In this document: in pieces, positions 31,971 to 39,987 of the stretch
Position numbering within the stretch: position 1 is the stretch's first letter
How the letters are laid out: every line of letters starts with the position of its first letter
NCBI RefSeq assembly: GCF_018304965.1
Contig: NZ_JAGQED010000008.1
Location: forward strand, 62,001-126,000
DNA: 64,000 nt
Direction: 5' to 3'
Source: Collimonas antrihumi
Lineage (GTDB): Bacteria; Pseudomonadota; Gammaproteobacteria; Burkholderiales; Burkholderiaceae_D
Made by a program: the position numbers and the translations under genes
The notes under the pieces: generated by a model
What the model was told of the DNA's origin: nothing
Database searches by the model: none
The model's input: only the letters and a program-made list of their open reading frames with translations

Positions 31971-32234
31971 ATGCCTATTTTTTTAAAAAAAGTACCGCTT
32001 GATAAACTCCTGCATTTTTTGGTTGGCGGTGTTATTGCAGGCGTTGTTTATGCACTTTTCTTGAACCAGTGGCTTGCACTCATTGCTACCGTAGTTGCTG
32101 GTGTAACCAAGGAAATCTACGATTATTTCCATCCTGATCAGCATACAGTCGAGTGGCTTGATGTGGTTGCCACGGTGGTCGGCGCTGCACCGGTGCTGCT
32201 GGCAGTTGGCATTCAATATGTCATGTGGGAATAG
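31971..32234 (+). CDS. Small phage membrane protein
   Basis: An 87-residue protein with three hydrophobic stretches (about 12-30, 33-45, 62-84) and the polar motif TKEIYDYFHPDQHTVEWLDV. The pattern LDKLLHFLVGGVIAG resembles small YfiM-like or holin-like membrane proteins of phages. It follows fiber 2 with a GAAAGGAAG ribosome binding site. Role unknown; a second lysis or superinfection factor is possible. Confidence 0.7.
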   Translation: MPIFLKKVPLDKLLHFLVGGVIAGVVYALFLNQWLALIATVVAGVTKEIYDYFHPDQHTVEWLDVVATVVGAAPVLLAVGIQYVMWE

Positions 32235-32392
32235 CCTGCCCGGAAACGCCAGAGTAAGGAAGTAATAGACAGAGCGACCGAATCAGTGCGTCAACACCGG
32301 TTCGGCCACTCGGCAAACAGCGTTAACTGCTTGCTCCGCCAAGACTCTGCCACCCCGATCGGAGGCGGCAAATATTATCACGGAGAACTACC

Positions 32393-32587
32393 ATGCAAGA
32401 AATACGCTGTGGAAATTGCCATAAAAAACTAGGTGTTGGGACATTTCAGCAACTCAACATGAAATGCCCACGCTGCAAAACAATGAATAATCTCCGTGCC
32501 ACGAGCACACCACCAGCATGCCCTAGCGCATCCAATCTTAAGGATGCCCAGGAATGTCAAATCACAAAATCGACCGACCATCGGTAG
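32393..32587 (+). CDS. com: Com-family translational regulator
   Basis: A 64-residue protein whose first 34 residues (MQEIRCGNCHKKLGVGTF ... KCPRCK) match Mu Com, with zinc-binding cysteines C6, C9, C25 and C28. Mu Com binds the mom mRNA, melts an inhibitory stem and exposes the mom start. Here the downstream gene is a DNA methyltransferase instead of mom. CACGGAG precedes the ATG. The C-terminal half is disordered and lineage-specific. Confidence 0.88.
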   Translation: MQEIRCGNCHKKLGVGTFQQLNMKCPRCKTMNNLRATSTPPACPSASNLKDAQECQITKSTDHR

Positions 32588-32711
32588 TCTGTCCGCAAGT
32601 TATGGATTGAATCGCCTGTAACTTGATTCGGGTATTAGGGGCTTAACGCCACATAGAGTGCCCAGTGCACCGCACCAGTACGCCCTGCGCGTCTTATTCA
32701 CTCCCTCACAC

Positions 32712-33425
32712 ATGAAAACCAACTATTTGCACCAGGGCGACTGTTTGCCATTTCTGGAAGGACTACCCGACAGCGCTATTGATGCGCTGATTACCGATCC
32801 ACCCTATGCCAGCGGCGGCCTGCACATTGGCGCAAGGCAGCAATCACCCACGATTAAGTATACGTCGTCAGGCCGCAATCAATTGCATAGTGATTTCACT
32901 GGCGACCATCGAGACCAGAGGTCCCACTTGCGGTGGATGCTGTTGTGGCTCAGTGAATGTTTTCGCGCACTTAAACCGGGTGCACCGATTTGCTTGTTCA
33001 CCGACTGGCGGCAACTACCAACCACCACAGACGCGCTACAAGCCGCCGGATTTACTTGGCGCGGTATCGCGGTATGGGATAAGACGGAAGGTGTGCGCCC
33101 ACAAATGGGGCGGTTTAGGGCGCAATGTGAATATGTAGTCTGGGGTAGTAAAGGAGATATGCCGATTAAGCGGGATGTAGGTGTGTTACCTGGCGCAATC
33201 CGTCAAGTGATCAAACAGACAGATAAGCATCACATTACTGGCAAACCGACCGAAGTTATGCGCCACTTCAACCGAATATGTAAACCAGGTGGGATTATCC
33301 TTGACCCGTTCGCCGGTTCTGGCTCAACATTGGTGGCGGCTCAGATGGATGGCTATGAATGGATAGGTTGCGAACTGTCCGACCATTATCACGAAATCGC
33401 ACAGGCCAGATTAAACGGCCTTTAA
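32712..33425 (+). CDS. Phage DNA methyltransferase under Com control
   Basis: A 237-residue amino-methyltransferase. The catalytic motif ITDPPYASGG is near residue 30 and the AdoMet motif LDPFAGSGSTLVAAQ near the C-terminus, giving the beta-type order (catalytic first). DPPY fits N6-adenine or N4-cytosine methylation. ATG 32712 (MKTNYLHQGDC) is the natural start and has no Shine-Dalgarno (CCCTCACAC precedes it), consistent with translation that depends on Com. A GTG at 32658 would give a longer product. It probably protects phage DNA from host restriction. Confidence 0.87.
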   Translation: MKTNYLHQGDCLPFLEGLPDSAIDALITDPPYASGGLHIGARQQSPTIKYTSSGRNQLHSDFTGDHRDQRSHLRWMLLWLSECFRALKPGAPICLFTDWRQLPTTTDALQAAGFTWRGIAVWDKTEGVRPQMGRFRAQCEYVVWGSKGDMPIKRDVGVLPGAIRQVIKQTDKHHITGKPTEVMRHFNRICKPGGIILDPFAGSGSTLVAAQMDGYEWIGCELSDHYHEIAQARLNGL

Positions 33426-33442
33426 TCGCTCTTTAACAACCC

Positions 33443-33525
33443 ATCACACAATCGGTAAGCCTGGCTGGAATCACACGATTTTAGCCAGTTAATTGCTGGT
33501 TCAAATCAAACGTTCGGCTGGATCA
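33443..33525. mobile_element. Inferred right end of the Mu-like prophage with transposase-site repeats
   Basis: Two related blocks, GGCTGGAATCA (33463-33473) and GGCTGGATCA (33516-33525), and the pair ATCACACAAT (33443) and ATCACACGAT (33470) form a repeat cluster 20-100 bp after the last phage gene. The outer copy ends in CA, as Mu-type ends do. The LysR coding sequence resumes right after it. The exact end is inferred, since the left end is outside the window. Confidence 0.45.
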
Positions 33526-33794
33526 ATTTAAGCGTCGCGCTACTTGAGCTGCCATCCGCCATCGTACCTGACTATCACACGGCACTAGAGGCGGCGGCAG
33601 CGGGTGGCGGCTTGGCTGTCCTGCCGGAATGCTTATGCCGGCCGCTGCTTCATGCCGGCCAACTGATAGCGCTGCCATTGCCGAAACGCGCACCGCAGTT
33701 TTCGCTCTATCTTGCACGCGGCAAGGGAGGCAGCTCAGTTGAACGGGTTGACCTTTGCTGCCAGCAGTTGACCGATGCTGCACGTAACTGGTAA
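33526..33794 (+). pseudogene. LysR regulator C-terminal fragment, interrupted by the prophage
   Basis: Reading in one frame to TAA at 33792-33794, the fragment gives ALLELPSAIVPDYHTALEAA, then AAGGGLAVLPECLCRPLLHA and LYLARGKGG. This is the last third of a LysR effector-binding domain. No start or helix-turn-helix is present; the 5' part should lie left of the prophage, beyond the window. It is convergent with the LysE gene. The prophage therefore probably inactivated this regulator. Confidence 0.7.
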
Positions 33795-33802
33795 CAAAAG
33801 CG

Positions 33803-34414
33803 TCACCTTTCAGTCAACGCCAGCTTAACCGCCAAGGCGCCAAATGCCGCGGCGAAGCTGCGGCGCATCCAGGCCATCACATTCGGCCGCGATATTACCC
33901 GATCGCGCATGACGGCCGCAAACACGCCATAGCCTGAAAAAATGACGAAGGTGGCCAGCATGAAGGTACCGGACAATTCCAGCATGCGCAGTAGCGGGTG
34001 CACTTCCAGAGGGCTGACAAACTGCGGCAAAAACGCAACGAAGAAGATGGACAACTTCGGATTGAGAATGTTGATGAGGATGCCATCGGCGATCACGCGA
34101 AAATCAGTCCGCTTGTCGTCGACTCTGTCTACCCGCAATGCGCCTTTTTCTCGCAAGGAATTCCAGGCCATGAACAGGAGATAGGCTATACCTGCGTATT
34201 TGATGGTGTTAAAAGCGAGCGCACTGGCATGCAAAATTGCGGCTAGTCCGAACATGGCGGCGCCGAGATGCGGCAAGATACCCAAGGTACAACTGAATGC
34301 GGCGAGGATGCTGGCTTTTGCTCCGCGCGAAAGGCCAGCGGACAAGGTGTAGATCACTCCTGTGCCGGGCGACGCGACAATGATCAAGGTTGTTAACAGA
34401 AATCCGAGTGTCAT
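33803..34414 (-). CDS. LysE/RhtB family exporter
   Basis: A 203-residue inner membrane protein with about six hydrophobic segments and the LysE/RhtB hallmark IVASPGTGVIYTLSAGLSRGAKA (near residues 11-33), then NPKLSIFFVAFLPQF. The family exports amino acids or their analogues. ATG 34414 has GAGGGTGAACCC upstream; a 13-residue longer ORF is rejected. LysE genes are often controlled by an adjacent LysR, here the fragment disrupted by the prophage. The substrate is unknown. Confidence 0.87.
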   Translation of the reverse strand: MTLGFLLTTLIIVASPGTGVIYTLSAGLSRGAKASILAAFSCTLGILPHLGAAMFGLAAILHASALAFNTIKYAGIAYLLFMAWNSLREKGALRVDRVDDKRTDFRVIADGILINILNPKLSIFFVAFLPQFVSPLEVHPLLRMLELSGTFMLATFVIFSGYGVFAAVMRDRVISRPNVMAWMRRSFAAAFGALAVKLALTER

Positions 34415-34452
34415 GGGTTCACCCTCAAAGGTTTGTAATGTGCGTAGATACA

Positions 34453-34487
34453 AAAATGGCGGCTGATCTTGCGACCACCGCCATTTT
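34453..34487 (-). terminator. Rho-independent terminator of deaD
   Basis: AAAATGGCGG (34453-34462) pairs with CCGCCATTTT (34478-34487). Read leftward it ends in TTTTT, 34 bp past the deaD stop. It also separates deaD from the LysE gene. Confidence 0.75.
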
Positions 34488-34520
34488 ATATCTTCGGCGC
34501 TGTTGTGACAGCGTTGTTAA

Positions 34521-36530
34521 TTATGCTGGTTTAGGCCCCTTGCGATGGGGTTTGGCAGGTCTGGCTTTGCTGGCATCGGTACGGCCGGCAAAATCGCTTT
34601 TCCCTTTGAAAGGCGGCTTTTTAGCACCATCCTTTTCAAATACTCTTCGATCGCCACCGGACTTTCCCGGTGTCAGCTTGTCGGCAAATCTTTTGACAGG
34701 CTGATCACCATGCGACATGGTTTCATCAGCGGCGCTAATCTTCAACTGCTGTCCGGAGACCCATACTTTTTTCAGATGCTCCATCAACTCTTTCGGCATG
34801 CCTGCAGGTAAATCCAGGGTGCTGTAGTCATCAAAAATTTCGATGCGGCCGATGTGCTTGGCTTCCAATCCTGCTTCATTGGCAATTGCGCCGACAATAT
34901 TGCCGGGCTTGACGCCGTGGCTGTGACCGACTTCGATGCGAAAGTGCGCCATGTCAAAATCGTTGCTGTGGCCGCGATCTTTTTTAGGTGAAGCCGGACG
35001 TTCGCTGCGATCACCATGCTCTGCACGTGCCGGACGCTCGAATTCATCTGGCCGTAGTGCTCGTTCAGTGCGTTCAAAGCGTTCTGACGGCGCCGGTTTT
35101 TCAAAACGTTCGCCACGTTCAAATCTGCCACCACGCACAGGTTTTTCATCTGACCAAGATTTGGCAGTTGCTGATTTGCGTGCTTCAAATGGCTCAGGGG
35201 TACTTTGCTTTTTATCCAACAATAATGGCTCATTGCCGCGCGCCATTTTTGCCAGTGCCGCCGCAATTTCTACTGCCGGTATGTTTTGTTCGCGTTCGAA
35301 ATCTTCAATGATGGAAGCGTATTCTTCCAATGCACCTAGAGCCAAGGTGGCGCTGATCTGTTCTTTAAATCTGGCGATGCGGACGTCGTTGACGGCTTGT
35401 ACGGTCGGCAAAGTCAATGGCGAGACGGGTTGACGGGTCGCACGTTCAATCGCTTTCAGCAGATTTTTTTCACGTGGCGTGATGAACAGAATCGCTTCAC
35501 CGCTACGACCGGCACGGCCGGTCCGGCCGATACGGTGGGTATAGCTTTCCGGATCGTGTGGCACGTCGTAATTGATGACGTGACTGATGCGTTCAACATC
35601 CAGGCCGCGAGCAGCAACATCGGTGGCGACCAGAATGTCGATCTTGCCGTCTTTCAGTTGCTGAATGGTGCGTTCGCGTTGTTGCTGATTTATATCGCCG
35701 TTAATCGCCGCAGCGGAAAATCCACGTGCCTGCAATTTACCCGCCAATTCTTCCGTGCCCATTTTTGTGCGCGAAAAAATGATCATGCCGTCGAAAGTCT
35801 CGGCTTCCAGAATGCGCGTCAAGGCATCCAGCTTGTGCATGCCGCTGACCAGCCAATAACGCTGGCGAATATTATCGGCCGTGCCGGTTTTGGCGGCGAC
35901 GGTGATTTCTGCCGGATCACGCAAATACGTTTTGGCGATGCGCTTGATCACCGATGGCATGGTCGCGGAGAACAACGTGGTCTGACGGGTTTCCGGAGTC
36001 TCTTGCAAAATCCGTTCGACATCGTCGATGAAACCCATGCGCAGCATTTCGTCGGCTTCATCCAATACCAATGTCTTTAATTTGGACAGATCCAGCGAAC
36101 CTTTATCCAGATGGTCAATCACGCGCCCCGGCGTTCCTACCACCACATGCACACCACGGCGCAAGGCACTTAATTGCGGACCGTAACTTTGGCCGCCGTA
36201 AATCGGCAATACATGGAAACCCGGAATATGGGTGGCATAGCGTTGGAAGGCTTCCGCGACTTGAATCGCCAGTTCGCGGGTTGGCGCCAATACCAGCGCT
36301 TGCGGCGTGGTTTGTTTGAGATCGATGCGAGACAGGATAGGCAGCGCAAAAGCGGCAGTCTTGCCGGTGCCGGTTTGCGCTTGTCCCAGCACATCGCGAT
36401 TGCTGAGCAAGATCGGAATGGTCGCCGCTTGTATCGGTGATGGTGATTCATAACCGACTTCCTTGAGCACGCGTATCAACGGCTCGCTCAGGTTTAAATC
36501 GGTAAATAACGGGATTGGTTTTTCAGACAT
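34521..36530 (-). CDS. deaD: DEAD-box RNA helicase DeaD/CsdA
   Basis: A 669-residue cold-shock-type RNA helicase. A Q motif lies near residue 33, Walker A AQTGTGKT at 51-58, then PTRELAIQV, VLDEADEM, LFSATMP and HRIGRTGRAGR. A DbpA-type RNA-binding domain (about 530-605, FRIEVGHSHGVKPGNIVGAI) follows a charged RFERGERFEK-rich linker, and there is a basic C-terminal tail. It unwinds RNA during ribosome assembly and mRNA decay at low temperature. It has its own terminator and a structured leader. Confidence 0.95.
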   Translation of the reverse strand: MSEKPIPLFTDLNLSEPLIRVLKEVGYESPSPIQAATIPILLSNRDVLGQAQTGTGKTAAFALPILSRIDLKQTTPQALVLAPTRELAIQVAEAFQRYATHIPGFHVLPIYGGQSYGPQLSALRRGVHVVVGTPGRVIDHLDKGSLDLSKLKTLVLDEADEMLRMGFIDDVERILQETPETRQTTLFSATMPSVIKRIAKTYLRDPAEITVAAKTGTADNIRQRYWLVSGMHKLDALTRILEAETFDGMIIFSRTKMGTEELAGKLQARGFSAAAINGDINQQQRERTIQQLKDGKIDILVATDVAARGLDVERISHVINYDVPHDPESYTHRIGRTGRAGRSGEAILFITPREKNLLKAIERATRQPVSPLTLPTVQAVNDVRIARFKEQISATLALGALEEYASIIEDFEREQNIPAVEIAAALAKMARGNEPLLLDKKQSTPEPFEARKSATAKSWSDEKPVRGGRFERGERFEKPAPSERFERTERALRPDEFERPARAEHGDRSERPASPKKDRGHSNDFDMAHFRIEVGHSHGVKPGNIVGAIANEAGLEAKHIGRIEIFDDYSTLDLPAGMPKELMEHLKKVWVSGQQLKISAADETMSHGDQPVKRFADKLTPGKSGGDRRVFEKDGAKKPPFKGKSDFAGRTDASKARPAKPHRKGPKPA

Positions 36531-36594
36531 GACATCACTCGCTGGTTTGTGCTTGTTGGCTCGAATCGCACTACGCGAAACAATGACAGGATGT

Positions 36595-36630
36595 ACGCAA
36601 AACAGAGCCCGGGGGGCTCCATTTTTGCGT
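36595..36630 (-). promoter_or_regulatory. Long hairpin in the deaD leader
   Basis: GAGCCC (36605-36610) and GGGCTC (36614-36619) make a GC core. Outside it ACGCAAAA (36595-36602) pairs with TTTTGCGT (36623-36630). It lies 65-100 bp upstream of the start codon, so it may be a leader attenuator. Cold-shock helicase genes commonly have long regulated leaders. Confidence 0.5.
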
Positions 36631-36777
36631 AAATCTCTAATGAGACGCGTAGTTTACTCTGTTGTGATGCCAAAGGCGGCGAATTGATGGATATTGCTCA
36701 GCAGCGCGCGTCAAAGCATGTTGAAACACCAGTATTTCAGTATAGCAACATGTTTTTTTCGTAACATGGCTTTGGCC

Positions 36778-36929
36778 TCATGCGGCCTCGGCTTCGCGCA
36801 TGGTCGGATAATCGGTGTAGTCCTGCGCCGTACCGCCGAAGAAGGCGTTGCGATTAGCGTCGTTCAGAATGGCCATCCTGTCAGCGCCGATTTCCTCGGC
36901 GATCGCAGTGGCCACCTGGATGGCAAAGC
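36778..36929 (-). pseudogene. Remnant of an Old Yellow Enzyme (NemA-like) gene
   Basis: The minus strand reads FAIQVATAIAEEIGADR, then FFGGTAQDYTDYPTMREAEA and a TGA at 36778. The first block is the OYE segment before the catalytic GIRISP region and the second is the OYE C-terminus (FYGG..YTDYP). The intervening about 100 residues and the whole N-terminal barrel are missing. It is a non-functional relic. Confidence 0.6.
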
Positions 36930-36935
36930 GGGAAA

Positions 36936-37064
36936 CTGCGTCGCATCATGCCCGAATGGTACGGCGCGCCGGTGCCTGTCTATGCCATTACCGAAACCCG
37001 TCTGCTGCCGGCAAAGACGCAGCGATTCATCGAGTTTCTACGCGAGCGCCTGGGGCGGCGCTGA
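36936..37064 (+). pseudogene. Remnant of a LysR regulator C-terminus
   Basis: The plus strand reads LRRIMPEWYGAPVPVYAITE, then [19 protein letters not shown] and a TGA at 37062. This is the C-terminal strand and final helix of LysR effector domains. No N-terminal part is present. It abuts the OYE relic head to head, and its last 38 bp overlap the 3' end of the permease gene on the other strand. Confidence 0.65.
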
Positions 37065-37794
37065 CCGCTGGCGTCCAGCGCTGTGACAACAGATCAAACA
37101 GCTGATCGGCCACAATCGCCAGCAGCGCAACCAGTAACGCGCCCTGGATCACATAGGCAGTATTGAATCCGCTAAGGCCGACGATAATCGGCAGTCCAAG
37201 TGTTTTGGCGCCGACGGTAGAGGCGATTGCCGCCGTGCCGATATTGATCACTACCGAGGTGCGTACGCCGGCCAGTATCACCGGCGCCGCCAGCGGCAGC
37301 TCCACCCGGTAAAGAATTTGCCAACGATCCATGCCGATGCCGCGCGCAATTTCCAGGATCGAAGGCTGGATCGATGACAAACCAGCTATCGCTCCTTGCG
37401 CCACCGGTAGCACACCGTACATGACCAGCGCAATCAGGGCAGGGGTTTCGCCGAAGCCGATTAGCGGTACGGCTACTGCCAACACCGCTACCGGCGGAAA
37501 CGACTGGCTGATGGCGAGTACCGTTTCCAGCGAAGAACGGAACGGCCGTCCCGCTGGCCTGGTGACCAATAAGCCCGCCGCCACGCCACCCAGCACCGCG
37601 ATCACGCCAGAGAGCAACACAATGCTCAGATGCGCCAGCACCAGCGTGGCAAACGAATCTTGCCGATACATAGGGCGGGCCAGTTCGGGGAAGGCTTTGG
37701 CGAATAACGGCGCTGTCAGCGGCATGCCGAAGGTGAAACCCAGCAGTAAAAGAGTGCTGACGGCAAGCCAGCGGTGGCGATAAAACCGTCTCAT
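37027..37794 (-). CDS. yehW: Osmoprotectant ABC transporter permease (YehW-like)
   Basis: A 255-residue permease with about five membrane segments and the EAA-type loop [29 protein letters not shown] (about 147-175). It is the last gene of an SBP-permease-ATPase-permease operon that matches E. coli yehZYXW in order and sizes. The start overlaps the ATPase stop as ATGA. It forms the channel with the YehY-like subunit. The substrate is probably glycine betaine or a related compound, by family. Confidence 0.86.
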   Translation of the reverse strand: MRRFYRHRWLAVSTLLLLGFTFGMPLTAPLFAKAFPELARPMYRQDSFATLVLAHLSIVLLSGVIAVLGGVAAGLLVTRPAGRPFRSSLETVLAISQSFPPVAVLAVAVPLIGFGETPALIALVMYGVLPVAQGAIAGLSSIQPSILEIARGIGMDRWQILYRVELPLAAPVILAGVRTSVVINIGTAAIASTVGAKTLGLPIIVGLSGFNTAYVIQGALLVALLAIVADQLFDLLSQRWTPAVSAAPGARVETR

Positions 37795-38771
37795 TGCGGA
37801 CTCTCCGAAGGACTCTCCGGAGGACTCTCCGAAGGACTCTCCGGAGGACTGCCCACCAAATCGGCGAAATGCAGTACCCCGGCAGGTCGGCCGTGTTCGT
37901 CGACAACGGGCAAGCTGTGTTCTTTACGGGTGATGAAGACCGACAGTGCCTCGCGCAGCGTGCTGCTGCTGCGAATCGGCTCGCCGGGTATGGCGGGTTG
38001 CATCCGTACCCGGTCGGCGATCTTGTCCAGCCCCAGCAGACGGACGCCGACATCGCTCTGTCCGACGAATTTGCGCACAAAATCGTTCTCGGGCGATAGC
38101 AGGAAATCCCGCGGCGCACCCTGTTGCACGATGCGTCCATGATCCATCAGGACGATGCGTTCACCCAATGCCAAGGCTTCGTCGATGTCATGCGTCACCA
38201 GCACGATCGTCTTGCCGGAAAGTTTGTGGATATTGGCCAGTTCCTGCTGCAGGCTGGCGCGCGTAACCGGGTCAAGCGCGCCGAAGGGTTCGTCCATCAG
38301 CAGCACATCAGGATCGGCCGCCAGCGCGCGCGCCACTCCCACCCGTTGTTGCTGGCCGCCGGAAAGCTGGTCCGGATAGCGGTGGCGGAATTCTTCGGGA
38401 GGCAGATGCAACAAGTCCAACAGCTCGCCGACGCGATCGCGGATGCGTGCTTTCGGCCATTTCAACAACGCTGGGACGGCGCCGATGTTTTGTTCCACCG
38501 TCCAATGCGGAAACAGACCGACCGATTGGATCGCATAGCCGATACGGCGCCGCAGCTGTTCCGGCGAGTGCTCGATAATATTCTTGCCGTGCAACCGGAT
38601 GCTGCCGCTATCCGGCTCCAGTAAGCGATTGAGCAGTTTCAGCATGGTCGACTTGCCGGAGCCGGAAGTGCCGATCAAGACGGCGAACTCGCCACTGTTG
38701 ATCGTCAGAGACAGCGCATTGACCGCGTGCGAGGCGTTGAATGATTTGCTTACCTGGCTGATTTCAATCAT
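37791..38771 (-). CDS. yehX: Osmoprotectant ABC transporter ATPase with CBS domain (YehX-like)
   Basis: A 326-residue ATPase: Walker [10 protein letters not shown] (about residues 33-41), signature LSGGQQQR, Walker [13 protein letters not shown] and switch histidine [12 protein letters not shown]-like regulatory part (about 250-305) follows, with [32 protein letters not shown]. The C-terminus is a short SPPESPSE repeat encoded by a 12-bp tandem repeat. ATG 38771 (MIEISQVSK) replaces a longer upstream frame. It drives uptake by the two permeases. Confidence 0.9.
   Translation of the reverse strand: MIEISQVSKSFNASHAVNALSLTINSGEFAVLIGTSGSGKSTMLKLLNRLLEPDSGSIRLHGKNIIEHSPEQLRRRIGYAIQSVGLFPHWTVEQNIGAVPALLKWPKARIRDRVGELLDLLHLPPEEFRHRYPDQLSGGQQQRVGVARALAADPDVLLMDEPFGALDPVTRASLQQELANIHKLSGKTIVLVTHDIDEALALGERIVLMDHGRIVQQGAPRDFLLSPENDFVRKFVGQSDVGVRLLGLDKIADRVRMQPAIPGEPIRSSSTLREALSVFITRKEHSLPVVDEHGRPAGVLHFADLVGSPPESPSESPPESPSESPQ
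37798..37845. repeat. 12-bp tandem repeat (four units) at the yehX 3' end
   Basis: GGACTCTCCGAA and GGACTCTCCGGA alternate twice (37798-37845), so the array is also two 24-bp units. It encodes the proline/serine/glutamate C-terminus of the ATPase. Its length is a multiple of three, so copy changes would keep the frame. Confidence 0.9.
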
Positions 38772-39987
38772 GGCTTTGCCCCCTGAAAATAGAGATCGCC
38801 ACCTTGAATAGCGTATCGACACCGATAGCCAGCAAAATTACCGGGATTACCCCCAGCAGCACAAGATCCAGCGCGCTGCTCGACATGCCCTGGAACATGA
38901 GGACGCCAAACCCGCCGGCCCCGATCAACGCCGCCACTACGGCCAATCCAATCGCCTGGACTGCGGTGACACGGATGCTTGCCAGGAATATCGGCAAAGC
39001 CAGCGGCAGCTCGACACGAAAGAATATCTGCCGCGGCGACATGCCGATGCCGCTCGCTGCGTCGCGCACGGCGGGCGGCACTTGTTCCAGTCCGGCCAGG
39101 GTGCCGCGGGTCATCGGCAGCAGTGAATACAATGTCAACGCCAGCAACGCCGGCGCCTGGCCGATGCCGCCAATTCCAGATTGTGGAAGCAAACTGCCAA
39201 GCAGCGCCAACGGGGCGATGAGCAAGCCGAACAGTGCGATCGAGGGGATGGTTTGTATTGTGTTCAGCAGTGGAAACAGCAGCTTGCGCGCTTGCCGGCT
39301 ACGAAAAGACAGCATACCGAGCACAGCGCCGATTAGTACTGCGGGTAATACGGAAAATGCCACTAACTGCAGGTGCCGTAACAGCGCCAGGTCGAATGCT
39401 TCCCGATGATTCTGGTATTCCTTCAACAGTGAAAGACTGTCCAGACGGCCCGATATGATCAGTGCAGCGACGGGTATCAGGGCTGCCAGTATTACCACTA
39501 CTCGCATCGGCAGCGACAGGGCAAGGCCGTGCAGCGCTTCTGCCAGTTGCAGCCAGGCGGTCAGCAGCAATAACCAAAAAGCCCCGCCGAACGAGACCCG
39601 CACCAAGGAATCGATTTCCCCGGTGCGAAGCCGGGCTTCATGTCCGGCAAACGCCAGCAGACCGATGCTCAGGCACGCTGCCGCAATGATCACGATAGTG
39701 TGGCTGGCCCGGGTTGGTGGCAGCCAGGGAGCAAGCAGCAACGGCAAAGCAGGAATCGCCAATAGCCAGAAGCGAGTGTTCAATTGGTAAAGGAGGATGC
39801 CCTGGCCGCTGAGCAGGCGGTTGGGGGCGGTGGTCAGCAAGGGCAGGGCGGTGCAGGCGAAGATTGCGACGAAGATCAGCAGCAGGTGCACCGGGTTCTG
39901 CAGTTTGAATAGTGTGACGAGTTTAACGAAGCGCAGCGCGCCCTTGCCAGGTCGCGACGGCAGTTTCGCCGGCTGCGTCACGGTCAT
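38764..39987 (-). CDS. yehY: Osmoprotectant ABC transporter permease (YehY-like)
   Basis: A 407-residue permease, larger than the partner because the N-terminal half (about 35-190) adds further membrane segments, as in E. coli YehY. The C-terminal half carries the transport core with the EAA-like loop DAASGIGMSPRQIFFRVELPLALPIFLASI (about 311-340). It overlaps the SBP and ATPase genes by a few bases, so the operon is translationally coupled. Confidence 0.88.
   Translation of the reverse strand: MTVTQPAKLPSRPGKGALRFVKLVTLFKLQNPVHLLLIFVAIFACTALPLLTTAPNRLLSGQGILLYQLNTRFWLLAIPALPLLLAPWLPPTRASHTIVIIAAACLSIGLLAFAGHEARLRTGEIDSLVRVSFGGAFWLLLLTAWLQLAEALHGLALSLPMRVVVILAALIPVAALIISGRLDSLSLLKEYQNHREAFDLALLRHLQLVAFSVLPAVLIGAVLGMLSFRSRQARKLLFPLLNTIQTIPSIALFGLLIAPLALLGSLLPQSGIGGIGQAPALLALTLYSLLPMTRGTLAGLEQVPPAVRDAASGIGMSPRQIFFRVELPLALPIFLASIRVTAVQAIGLAVVAALIGAGGFGVLMFQGMSSSALDLVLLGVIPVILLAIGVDTLFKVAISIFRGQSHD

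Noticed and set aside
32658-32711. GTG start for the methyltransferase 18 codons upstream
   Set aside because: The extra residues are unlike the family and the sequence MKTNYLHQGDC is the usual N-terminus; the missing Shine-Dalgarno at ATG 32712 is explained by Com control.
33523-33783. Minus-strand ORF over the LysR remnant
   Set aside because: The plus strand gives a recognisable LysR C-terminus in a single frame; the minus ORF is its shadow.
36595-36630. Plus-strand intrinsic terminator
   Set aside because: Nothing is transcribed rightward into it; on the minus strand it lies in the deaD leader, so it is listed there as a leader hairpin.
37172-38140. 322-residue minus-strand ORF across the permease/ATPase junction
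   Set aside because: Overlaps yehW and yehX in another frame; Arg/Cys-rich shadow.
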